Shown here: positions 1 to 7,095 of the stretch, piece by piece
Position numbering within the stretch: the stretch's first letter is position 1
Layout: every line of letters starts with the position of its first letter
Source: an uncultured Rikenellaceae bacterium
GTDB taxonomy: Bacteria > Bacteroidota > Bacteroidia > Bacteroidales > Rikenellaceae
DNA: 20,569 nucleotides
Direction: 5' to 3'
Assembly (NCBI GenBank): GCA_947074135.1
Contig: CAMTOL010000016.1
Coordinates: 1 to 20,569, forward strand
Program-made: the position numbers and the translations under genes
Notes under the pieces: generated by a model
What the model saw: only the letters and a program-made list of their open reading frames with translations
Told to the model about the DNA's origin: nothing
Database searches by the model: none

Positions 1-2
1 AA

Positions 3-104
3 AAGAAGGAGCAGAATGTGTTTGAATATGCATATACAATGCCAAGAAGAATCACAAACCGACTTAAGTGCTTCATTAGAGGAGATCTAGATTATACAAA
101 TTAG
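3..104 (+). CDS. 3' end of an unidentified gene (partial)
   Basis: Frame 3 is open from the window start to a TAG at 102-104. The 33 visible residues (including the stretch YTMPRRITNRLKCFIRGD) are basic and aromatic and look more protein-like than the two other frames. Frame 2 stops after seven codons. Frame 1 is open to a TAG at 88-90 and cannot be fully excluded. I do not recognise the family. The stop codon lies in the loop of the inverted repeat at 88-127, which fits a gene end. Confidence 0.4.
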   Translation, partial: KKEQNVFEYAYTMPRRITNRLKCFIRGDLDYTN

Positions 105-127
105 CATATACTATTTTGTATAATCTA
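88..127. terminator. 13-bp perfect inverted repeat (possible terminator or operator)
   Basis: TAGATTATACAAA at 88-100 is matched exactly by its reverse complement at 115-127, with a 14-nt spacer that contains the stop codon of the upstream reading frame. The stem is very AT-rich and the T-rich stretch follows at 128-137. It could act as a weak bidirectional terminator or as a dyad operator for the OsmC-led gene set that starts at 152. The sequence does not separate these. Confidence 0.45.
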
Positions 128-151
128 TTTTTTATTTATAATTTCTAACAA

Positions 152-574
152 TTGCTAACACACAAAACGACTACGACAATAAAAACCACTTACACTGGCA
201 ATTTGCGCACCGAGGCTACTCATTTGGATTCGGGAGCTACCATTATCACCGATGCGCCAAAGGACAATCAAGGCAATGGCGAAGCTTTTTCGCCAACTGA
301 CCTACTAGCAGCATCACTAGGGAGTTGCATTCTTACCATTATGGGCATTGCGGCACGCACCCACAATTTTTCGATTGACGGAACGACAGCCGAGATTACA
401 AAGATTATGTCAGCCGACCCACGTCGTGTTGGCGAGGTTAAGATTACCTTTAACTTCCCAGCCAATAATTACAGCGAAAAGGAGCGCAAAATCATTGAAA
501 ATGCAGCTCACACTTGTCCTGCTGCAAAATCACTTCACCCCGACTTAATCCAGAACATAACTTTTAACTACTAG
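152..574 (+). CDS. OsmC/Ohr family protein
   Basis: This 140-residue protein has the compact OsmC-like fold signature: an N-terminal strand region (YTGNLRTEATH), the central helix with the first conserved cysteine in LLAASLGSC (Cys59), and the second conserved cysteine in HTCPAAKSLHP (Cys122). In the OsmC/Ohr family two such cysteines reduce organic hydroperoxides with thiol or lipoyl donors, but many Bacteroidetes relatives are uncharacterised. The protein is cytoplasmic. No ATG exists in frame before about residue 64, so TTG at 152 is the best start. Homologues I know begin near residue 11 (IKTTYTGN), so the first ten residues are uncertain and a rarer start such as ATA at 179 cannot be excluded. 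Only three bases separate its stop from the receptor gene downstream, which suggests co-transcription. Confidence 0.88.
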   Translation: MLTHKTTTTIKTTYTGNLRTEATHLDSGATIITDAPKDNQGNGEAFSPTDLLAASLGSCILTIMGIAARTHNFSIDGTTAEITKIMSADPRRVGEVKITFNFPANNYSEKERKIIENAAHTCPAAKSLHPDLIQNITFNY

Positions 575-577
575 AAT

Positions 578-2872
578 ATGCGTACCCAGATTTTGGCAGC
601 TGCCTTTACACTTCTTTGCAGTGCAGCGACAGCCGACGAAATAAAAGAGACTGCAAAAGATACTAGCCGAGTTTATGAAGTTGATGGAGTTGTTGTTAGA
701 GCTTCGACCAAAGAGACAACTTCGGCGCTGATGATTCCATCAGCTGCTACCAATATTGGTGTTCAGCGTATCGAAGCACTCAACATTGACAACATCAAGA
801 ACATCAGCACTCTAGCTCCAAACCTTTTCATTACAGATTATGGTTCGCCACTAACAACTCCTATCTATATTCGTGGCGTTGGAACTCGAGGTTCGGGACA
901 GAGTGTTGCTATCTACATTGACGGTGTTCCGCTGCTCGACAAGAGCGTATTTGATATGGAACGACTGGGCATTTCGCACATTGAGGTACTTCGTGGTCCT
1001 CAAGGGACTCTATATGGTCGTAACGCTATGGGTGGCGTTATCAACATTCAGACAAAATCGCCGCTCGATTATCAAGGAACAAAAATTCGTGCAGGTGTAG
1101 CTTCTTACGACACCTACAACCTAGATGCGACAACCAATTTCAAATTAACCGACAACTTCGGCATCGGCATTTCTGCTTATGGGAACAGCACTCAAGGCTA
1201 TTTCCTAAACACCTATACTGGCAAGCGAGTTGATGCTCGCAAGAATGCGGGCGGTTCGCTTCGTTTGGACTGGAGGTTTGCTCAGAACTGGAGAGCTGAG
1301 CTGAGCGGAGGTTTCGACTACTCTGGAGGCGGAGCTTTTGCCTATGGTCTTTACGACAAGGCTACTGGCTCTATTGCAGATGTAGCTTACAACGACAGAG
1401 GCACATACGACCGTCGTTCGTCGAATAATTCGTTGCGTTTGAGTCGTAATGGAGAGAAGGTTTTGTTTAGTTCGACTACCTCTTATCAATGGTTGAGCGA
1501 CGATATGTGGATGGATCAAGATTTCACGCCTCAATCTATCTTTACTATCAATCAACGACAGAAGCAGAATGCTGTTAGTCAGGAGTTAACGTGGCGCAGC
1601 GCAACGCTTGACAACTATCAGTGGAGTGCAGGTGCATTTGGTTTCTATTCGGGTATGACAACCGTTGGCGACGTTACATTTGGCAGCGATGGTATTGCTC
1701 AAGTTCTTCAGCCCGTTTTCGACAAAATTTCACAAGGTGCTCCGGGTGCGCCCACAATGACAATTATCGACGAGGTAATCCCAAATCCGGGAACTTACAA
1801 AACTCCTACTTGGGGAGCTGCTGTTTTTCATCAATCGACCTTCAACAACCTATTTACCGAGGGGCTTTCGCTTACTCTAGGCATTCGTTTTGACTACGAA
1901 CGCCAATATCTCGACTACAACACTTCGATTGAGATGAATATAGCTGCAAAGATGCCGTTTCCACCATTTCCAACAAGGGATATCAAGGCAGATACAACTT
2001 TGATGGGTGGTGCTCAACAATCTTCGTTCGAATGGTTGCCAAAGGCATCACTTAGGTATGAGTGTGGAGGTAACGCTTCGAGCTGGATTACAGTGAGCAA
2101 GGGTTACAAGGCAGGAGGTTACAATGTACAGATGTTTTCTGAAGTTATTCAGGGAGCACTGCAAGAGAAATACAATCCTAAAGCAACTCCGTCCGACTTA
2201 CAGAGCACCATTTCGTACAAACCAGAGATTACTTGGAATTACGAGATTGGTACACGAGTTGACCTATTCGACAGAGCGTGGTCGCTCGAGGCGGTGTTAT
2301 TCTATATGGATATATCCAACGTTCAGGTTACTCGTTTTGTTGATGGAGGTAGCGGTCGTGTTCTTAGCAATGCAGCACGAGGCAGCAGCTATGGGGCTGA
2401 GTTTGCAACAACCATTCGCCCACTTAGAAACAGACGTGCACTTCGTTTCGATGTAAACTATGGTTACAACCACGCAACTTTCACTCAGTACGATGGAGGC
2501 AAGGACAGAGAGGGTAATACGGTTGACTATTCGGGCAAGTTTATACCCTACACTCCATCACACACTTTCAATGCTTCGGGTATATATAATTTGGGGTTAA
2601 GCTCCAATTTTCTTAGAAACATTGAGTTTGTAGTATCGTACAATGGAGCTGGCAAGATATATTGGAATGAGGCTAACGATGTTGCGCAGAACTTTTACGG
2701 ATTGGTTGATGCAAAAGTTGGGTTCCACACCAAATATGTCAATCTAGAGCTGTGGGCTAAGAATATTTTTGACACGAGGTATGGCGCGTTTTATTTTGAG
2801 AGTTTTTCGAAGTCGTTTATACAGCAGGGTCGCCCTATGACTTTTGGAGTTGATTTAATATTTAAATTTTAG
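578..2872 (+). CDS. TonB-dependent outer-membrane receptor
   Basis: A 764-residue outer-membrane receptor. A signal peptide (residues 1-19, cleavage probably after SAATA) precedes a short N-terminal segment with a TonB-box-like stretch (YEVDGVVVRA). A plug domain follows at about 50-160, with the typical features RGVGTRGSG, YIDGVPL, IEVLRGPQGTLYGRNAMGGVINI. The rest is a 22-stranded barrel rich in alternating aromatics, ending in a C-terminal Phe, as needed for BAM insertion. It lacks the carboxypeptidase-like N-terminal domain of SusC proteins and has no SusD partner, so it is more like a siderophore, vitamin B12 or metal receptor. The substrate cannot be read from the sequence. It sits between an OsmC-like gene and a GH73 hydrolase gene, whose start codon directly follows its stop. 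Confidence 0.93.
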   Translation: MRTQILAAAFTLLCSAATADEIKETAKDTSRVYEVDGVVVRASTKETTSALMIPSAATNIGVQRIEALNIDNIKNISTLAPNLFITDYGSPLTTPIYIRGVGTRGSGQSVAIYIDGVPLLDKSVFDMERLGISHIEVLRGPQGTLYGRNAMGGVINIQTKSPLDYQGTKIRAGVASYDTYNLDATTNFKLTDNFGIGISAYGNSTQGYFLNTYTGKRVDARKNAGGSLRLDWRFAQNWRAELSGGFDYSGGGAFAYGLYDKATGSIADVAYNDRGTYDRRSSNNSLRLSRNGEKVLFSSTTSYQWLSDDMWMDQDFTPQSIFTINQRQKQNAVSQELTWRSATLDNYQWSAGAFGFYSGMTTVGDVTFGSDGIAQVLQPVFDKISQGAPGAPTMTIIDEVIPNPGTYKTPTWGAAVFHQSTFNNLFTEGLSLTLGIRFDYERQYLDYNTSIEMNIAAKMPFPPFPTRDIKADTTLMGGAQQSSFEWLPKASLRYECGGNASSWITVSKGYKAGGYNVQMFSEVIQGALQEKYNPKATPSDLQSTISYKPEITWNYEIGTRVDLFDRAWSLEAVLFYMDISNVQVTRFVDGGSGRVLSNAARGSSYGAEFATTIRPLRNRRALRFDVNYGYNHATFTQYDGGKDREGNTVDYSGKFIPYTPSHTFNASGIYNLGLSSNFLRNIEFVVSYNGAGKIYWNEANDVAQNFYGLVDAKVGFHTKYVNLELWAKNIFDTRYGAFYFESFSKSFIQQGRPMTFGVDLIFKF

Positions 2873-3775
2873 ATGAAAAAAATAGCGATAGCAATACTTG
2901 CAACTCTATCACTTGCATCATTTTCACAGCGAAAGATGACGCCAAACGAGTATGCCAACACCTACAAAGATATTGCAATTACCAAGATGAAAGAGTTTGG
3001 CATTCCAGCTAGTATTACACTAGCTCAAGGTATGCTAGAGAGCGGTTATGGCGGATCTCGACTTGCGGTTAGGGCTAATAATCACTTTGGTATTAAGTGT
3101 GGAGGCAAGTGGAGTGGAGCAAAGATTTACCACAACGACGATGCAAAAGGCGAGTGTTTTCGCAAATATCGTTCAGCCAAGGAGAGCTACAACGACCACT
3201 CAAAATTTTTGACCGAGAACAAACGCTATGCTTCGCTTTTTAACTTAAAAAGTACCGATTACAAAGGTTGGGCAAAGGGTTTGAAAGCAGCAGGCTACGC
3301 CACCGATCCCAACTATGCCAACCTACTAATCTCAATGATAGAGCGCAATGAGCTCTACAAGTATGACACTTCGAAAGGCAGAAAAAAGAGTAAAGGAGAT
3401 AAGAAATCGTCAAGAACAGAGTCTAACATCATAGGTTTTGAGCGTTTAATAAGTGCAAACAATGGAGTTAATTACATTGTAGCTCAAAAAGGTGACAACT
3501 GGAGTTCGCTTAGCAATGAGTTAGGCATTAACCTAAAAAGACTACTGCGAATCAACGATTTACCTGCCTCTATTCCAATTCGTGAAGGTGATTTCATATA
3601 CATCAAAAACAAAAAGTCCAAAAATCAGACTATCGTATTCCATAATGCTCAGAAAGGCGAAAACAAACACTCCATTTCGCAGAAATATGGTATTAAGGAG
3701 CGTTCACTAATTAGACTCAATCCTGTTCTTAAAACAAGAGAGCCAATAGTAGGAGATTTATTAAGGCTAAGATAA
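2873..3775 (+). CDS. GH73 glucosaminidase with two LysM domains
   Basis: A 300-residue exported peptidoglycan hydrolase. The signal peptide probably ends after SLASFS (residue 18), leaving Gln19 as the new N-terminus. Residues 25-165 form a GH73 N-acetylglucosaminidase domain: the general acid is Glu56 in LAQGMLESGYG, and NNHFGIKC and the FRKYRSAKESYNDHSKFL block are typical of the family. A basic, Ser/Lys-rich linker (166-185) leads to two LysM repeats at about 200-244 and 256-299 that would bind the glycan strand. The enzyme cleaves the beta-1,4 bond after GlcNAc in peptidoglycan. The ATG at 2873 directly abuts the receptor TAG, so translation is likely coupled. Confidence 0.92.
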   Translation: MKKIAIAILATLSLASFSQRKMTPNEYANTYKDIAITKMKEFGIPASITLAQGMLESGYGGSRLAVRANNHFGIKCGGKWSGAKIYHNDDAKGECFRKYRSAKESYNDHSKFLTENKRYASLFNLKSTDYKGWAKGLKAAGYATDPNYANLLISMIERNELYKYDTSKGRKKSKGDKKSSRTESNIIGFERLISANNGVNYIVAQKGDNWSSLSNELGINLKRLLRINDLPASIPIREGDFIYIKNKKSKNQTIVFHNAQKGENKHSISQKYGIKERSLIRLNPVLKTREPIVGDLLRLR

Positions 3776-3833
3776 CCATTAATTTCAAACACATATTACA
3801 CAACAAGAAGAGCACAAAAAGAGTTGCAAAAAC

Positions 3834-3863
3834 TTGATAGCAAAACAAAAAAGTGTAATTTTG
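3834..3863 (+). promoter_or_regulatory. Bacteroidetes-type promoter for the DUF4254 gene
   Basis: TAATTTTG at 3856-3863 matches the TAnnTTTG -7 box exactly. A TTG at 3834-3836 lies 19 nt upstream, the spacing known for the -33 element. Transcription would begin near 3868 and give a leader of about 37 nt. Confidence 0.6.
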
Positions 3864-3904
3864 TGTAACAAAAACCAGAAAAATAATTATAAAATACTAA
3901 AGAT

Positions 3905-4507
3905 ATGAGATTTACGGAGCTTTGTCGCGAGATTTTCTTTAATTCAATTAACGAGTATCACAAAAAAGATGATGTCGATACTGTAATGCCAACTCCCTAT
4001 GGGGCTGGTTCGTTGGAGATGCTACTATGGCATAAAAACTGGATTGACACTGTACAGTGGCACTTGGAAGATATCATTCGCAACCCTCAAATAGACCCAA
4101 TTGAGGCACTAGCTATTAAACGTAGAATCGACGCTTCGAATCAAGACCGCACTGACAAAGTTGAGTTTTTGGACGGCTATTTCTTGGACAAATACAAAAA
4201 TGTAACACTTGCAGCCGATGCTACAATCAACACCGAAACGATAGCTTGGGCAATTGACCGTCTTTCGATTCTATCGCTCAAGATTTTCCATATGGACATC
4301 GAGGCAAACCGCACCGACAGCAGCGAAGAGCAAAAAAAGGCCTGCGCCGAGAAGTTGGCAGTTTTAAATTCACAATGGGATGATTTGACAGGGGCAATTG
4401 AGCAGTTAATCAGCGATATCGAGAGTGGCAAGAAGTACATCAAGACATACAAACAGATGAAGATGTACAACGATCCTGCTCTAAATCCTGTTCTCTACAA
4501 AAAATAA
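3905..4507 (+). CDS. DUF4254 domain protein
   Basis: This 200-residue soluble, mostly helical protein matches my recollection of the DUF4254 family along its full length: MRFTELCREIFFNSINEYH at the start, then LLWHKNWIDTVQWHLEDIIRNP, an acidic middle, and a basic YIKTYKQMKMYNDPALNP end. It has no signal peptide or membrane segment. The function is not established. In Bacteroidetes the gene commonly lies next to a family 9 glycosyltransferase, as here (81 nt upstream of one), so a role in LPS or surface glycan assembly is a contextual inference. It has its own promoter, and the GT9 gene may be read through from it. Confidence 0.85.
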   Translation: MRFTELCREIFFNSINEYHKKDDVDTVMPTPYGAGSLEMLLWHKNWIDTVQWHLEDIIRNPQIDPIEALAIKRRIDASNQDRTDKVEFLDGYFLDKYKNVTLAADATINTETIAWAIDRLSILSLKIFHMDIEANRTDSSEEQKKACAEKLAVLNSQWDDLTGAIEQLISDIESGKKYIKTYKQMKMYNDPALNPVLYKK

Positions 4508-4588
4508 TTTTTTGTTGTGATTTATGATTTGATACATTTTTAATGCTATACTTTACAAATCGAATATCCTAAATCACTGATCACAAAT

Positions 4589-5623
4589 TTGAAGACAATA
4601 TTAATCATACGCTCTTCGGCAATGGGCGATGTCGCAATGACTGCACCAGTGCTTACTGCCATATCTCGGAGATATGGCAATGATGTTCGTATGGTTATGC
4701 TCACCCCTAAGTTCTACACTCCATTTTTCTTCGGCATTGATAATCTCGAAATCTACAATATCGACCTTTACAACGCACACAAGGGGGTTAAAGGCATTAA
4801 ACGACTATATAATGAGTTAAAGGAGATATACTCCTTCGATTTAATAATTGACCTAAACTACAAGCTTTTTAGCCGACTACTCCGCAAGTTCTTTATTTTG
4901 GACAAAATTCCCACCTTCAAGATAGATAAGGGCAGAGATGAGAAGAAGGCTCTAACTAGAGAGAAGGATAAGATTCGTGTAGAGTTAAAGAGTTCGATTG
5001 AGCGTTACGCCGACGTATTTCGTGAGGCTGGATTTGAGATTGAAGTTCCAAACAAACTACCTCAAAACGTTAAACGTACGCTACCTAAATTTGCCCAAGA
5101 GGCGATAGAGCAAAGAGGTGCAAAGAGTTTTATCGGCATTGCGCCCTTTGCAAAACATCAAGGCAAGACGTTGTCATTGCAAACAATAAGAGAAACGATA
5201 GAACAGATTTCAGAGAGGCACCCCGAAACAGCGATATTTATTTTTGGAGGAGGTGCTACAGAGAAGATGGTTGCCGACTCTTTAGTTGCTTGGTACGGCA
5301 ATACGATTTCAGCTATTGGCAAGTGTAATTTGGAGCAGGAGATGGATTTGATGTCCAACCTCGATGTAATGCTTTCGATGGACTCTTCGGCTATGCACCT
5401 CTGTTCACTACTTGGGGTTAATGTAGTTTCTGTATGGGGAGCGACTCACACCGACGCAGGTTTTTTAGGGTTAGGTCAGAGTCTTGACAATGTTGTGAGC
5501 ATTGATTTAGAGTGTCGTCCTTGCTCGGTCTATGGTCACAAGCCTTGTTTGAGGGGTGATTACAAGTGTCTTACTGATATTACGGCGAAGCAAATCGCAG
5601 ATAAACTAGGGAGGTATCTTTAG
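4589..5623 (+). CDS. Glycosyltransferase family 9 (heptosyltransferase-like)
   Basis: A 344-residue GT-B enzyme of the ADP-heptose:LPS heptosyltransferase family. The N-terminal strand and loop KTILIIRSSAMGDVAMTAPV is the acceptor-side signature. The C-terminal donor domain shows FIGIAPFAKHQGKTL (about 185-200), FIFGGGATE, and the donor-binding block LDVMLSMDSSAMHLCSLLGV followed by SVWGATHTDAGFLG. It would transfer a sugar onto the LPS core or a related glycan at the inner face of the cytoplasmic membrane; the sugar is unknown. The start is TTG at 4589: it puts the family's usual first residues (MKxILIIRxSAMGDV) at the N-terminus, and no ATG occurs upstream in frame. A Cys-rich patch (CRPCSVYGHKPC) near the C-terminus is common in Bacteroidetes members. 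It overlaps the convergent gene by four bases. Confidence 0.9.
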   Translation: MKTILIIRSSAMGDVAMTAPVLTAISRRYGNDVRMVMLTPKFYTPFFFGIDNLEIYNIDLYNAHKGVKGIKRLYNELKEIYSFDLIIDLNYKLFSRLLRKFFILDKIPTFKIDKGRDEKKALTREKDKIRVELKSSIERYADVFREAGFEIEVPNKLPQNVKRTLPKFAQEAIEQRGAKSFIGIAPFAKHQGKTLSLQTIRETIEQISERHPETAIFIFGGGATEKMVADSLVAWYGNTISAIGKCNLEQEMDLMSNLDVMLSMDSSAMHLCSLLGVNVVSVWGATHTDAGFLGLGQSLDNVVSIDLECRPCSVYGHKPCLRGDYKCLTDITAKQIADKLGRYL

Positions 5624-6090
5624 CCTAGGTTTTCAATCTCTTTATCGTCAAGTTTTCGGGTTAGCAACAATTGCATTATAGCAAGTGAGAGTCCTATTAT
5701 TGCTACTAGAATCCACATTGGTGACACTGAATTGCTTTTTATGAGCGACACATCATCTTTAGCAGTCGCAAATAGCAAGCCGAACGAATCAACGACACCT
5801 TCGAAAACATTAATAGTAACACCAAAATAGTTCATCAAACCAGCGGCTAATGCAATTAGAGCGACAACCGAACCAGAGATAAGCCACACTTCTAATCTCT
5901 TAGCTTTACGCTCAACGATAATGGTTTGAGTTTCGCACTTTTCCACAAATCCAATTTCAGCATTACGAGCCATCTTCATAAGCGACTCATTGAGCGAAGC
6001 AGAGGGTTTTATTTTAGTTTTTTGGTTAAATAGTTCCTCAATCAACCCTTCTTCAATAGGATTTATCTCAATATTTGGTTTTATCTTCAT
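5620..6090 (-). CDS. Two-TM protein, probable anti-sigma factor
   Basis: A 156-residue protein with a cytoplasmic N-terminal region (about 1-68), a TM helix at about 69-90 (WLISGSVVALIALAAGLM), a periplasmic loop, and a second TM at about 125-145 (MWILVAIIGLSLAIMQLLL). It has no recognisable zinc-finger motif. It begins about 13 nt after the ECF sigma factor stop, so the two genes form an operon. That context, and the N-terminal cytoplasmic domain, suggest an anti-sigma factor; this is inference. GGAGG lies six bases before the ATG at 6090, a clear ribosome binding site that favours ATG over the GTG codon one position earlier. Its stop overlaps the convergent GT9 gene. Confidence 0.75.
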   Translation of the reverse strand: MKIKPNIEINPIEEGLIEELFNQKTKIKPSASLNESLMKMARNAEIGFVEKCETQTIIVERKAKRLEVWLISGSVVALIALAAGLMNYFGVTINVFEGVVDSFGLLFATAKDDVSLIKSNSVSPMWILVAIIGLSLAIMQLLLTRKLDDKEIENLG

Positions 6091-6103
6091 CACTTACCTC
6101 CAT

Positions 6104-6601
6104 TTAGTTGTTCATCAGCTCCGCCAATTTTTTTCTTGCTCTGTAGAGCCTCACCTTCACATTTGATGCCGAATAGGCTGTAATCTCTGTAATCTGTTCA
6201 ATCGACATCTTCTCACTATAGTACATCTCAATCAAAAAAGCATCTTCTGGGTCAGTTCGTTCCAATGCCTTTTCAAGCGCTGTCAACTGCTCCTCTTTAT
6301 TATAATCATACCCTTCGCCATTCTCAACCCCATTAAAAACATGCTCTTTAAGCTCCACCATTTTGAGTTTTCGTTTACGAATAAAGTCGATTGCCGAGTT
6401 GTAGGCAACTCTGTAAATCCAGGTCGAGAGGTTACTTTTATTTTGGAACTTAGGCAGGGCATCAAAGATTTTGAGGAACACATCTTGCGTTATCTCTTCG
6501 GCATCGACCTTGCTTCTAACCACACCCACCACTACGGCAAACACTTTCGAGGAGTACTGCTCCACAATCTGTGTAGGTGTATATTGCACTGGGTTTGCCA
6601 T
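6104..6601 (-). CDS. ECF-family RNA polymerase sigma factor
   Basis: A 165-residue sigma-70 family protein with only regions 2 and 4, as in the ECF group. Region 2 (about 10-80) includes DAEEITQDVFLKIFDALPKF and the -10 recognition segment STWIYRVAYNSAIDFIRKRK. Region 4 (about 105-160) includes MYYSEKMSIEQITEITAYSA and the helix-turn-helix end SNVKVRLYRARKKL. It would direct RNA polymerase to a small regulon, probably for envelope or oxidative stress, although nothing in the sequence names the signal. The likely negative regulator is encoded next in the operon. Confidence 0.95.
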   Translation of the reverse strand: MANPVQYTPTQIVEQYSSKVFAVVVGVVRSKVDAEEITQDVFLKIFDALPKFQNKSNLSTWIYRVAYNSAIDFIRKRKLKMVELKEHVFNGVENGEGYDYNKEEQLTALEKALERTDPEDAFLIEMYYSEKMSIEQITEITAYSASNVKVRLYRARKKLAELMNN

Positions 6602-6669
6602 AAAATAAATCTTCTCTTATCTCTTTACTAATCGTTTGGACTTCACCCTCAATATAAGCACTTACTTTA

Positions 6670-7026
6670 CTACACCTTTACAGTGTAAACCTTTTGGGCA
6701 GACAAGTTTTCGCCACTTCGTCTTAGTCTAAAAATAATTTGGGCTTCGCCCCTTCTGATTGCCTTGAAGCGGTAGGTTTTAACTCCACCAACACCAACCA
6801 TTTCACTATGGTTATTGTGAATCTTGAAACTCTCTTTTTTTAGTACCACCACACCTTTTGGGACAACATTTGCAAGCTCCCAGTAATATCCTGTTGTGGG
6901 ATTCTCTTGGAGTCTTATTTCGAACTTTTTACCTTTCTTTGTTTTAATATTATACTGTTTCTGGGCGTTTGCACTTCCCACAGTTATTGCTAGAAGCACA
7001 ATTGAGAGCATTAATATTTTCTTCAT
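6670..7026 (-). CDS. Chagasin-like protease inhibitor (I42 family)
   Basis: A 118-residue exported protein. The signal peptide probably ends after SANA (residue 21), leaving Gln22 as the N-terminus. The mature part is an all-beta domain with two of the three conserved loops of chagasin/I42 inhibitors: NPTTGYYW at 42-49 and GVGG at 78-81. The third loop, usually R-P-W/F, reads RRSGE at 102-106 and so lacks the aromatic residue. Family members block papain-like cysteine peptidases by wedging these loops into the active-site cleft. In the periplasm this protein might restrain the cell's own or foreign peptidases. The fold call is strong; inhibitory activity is less certain because of the altered loop. 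Confidence 0.85.
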   Translation of the reverse strand: MKKILMLSIVLLAITVGSANAQKQYNIKTKKGKKFEIRLQENPTTGYYWELANVVPKGVVVLKKESFKIHNNHSEMVGVGGVKTYRFKAIRRGEAQIIFRLRRSGENLSAQKVYTVKV

Positions 7027-7066
7027 TTTCTAATATTTTTTAGACGTTAGTTCTGAGTTTTGGTTA

Positions 7067-7094
7067 CAAAATATTTTGACAGTCGTATCAACAA
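7067..7094 (-). promoter_or_regulatory. Possible promoter for the chagasin-like gene
   Basis: On the minus strand TATTTTG (7073-7067) resembles the -7 box but is one base shorter than TAnnTTTG. A TTG at 7094-7092 lies 18 nt upstream. The -7 site is half of a perfect 12-bp palindrome, CAAAATATTTTG, at 7067-7078. The site lies just past the folC stop, so the inhibitor gene could be transcribed independently. Confidence 0.35.
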
Positions 7095-7095
7095 T

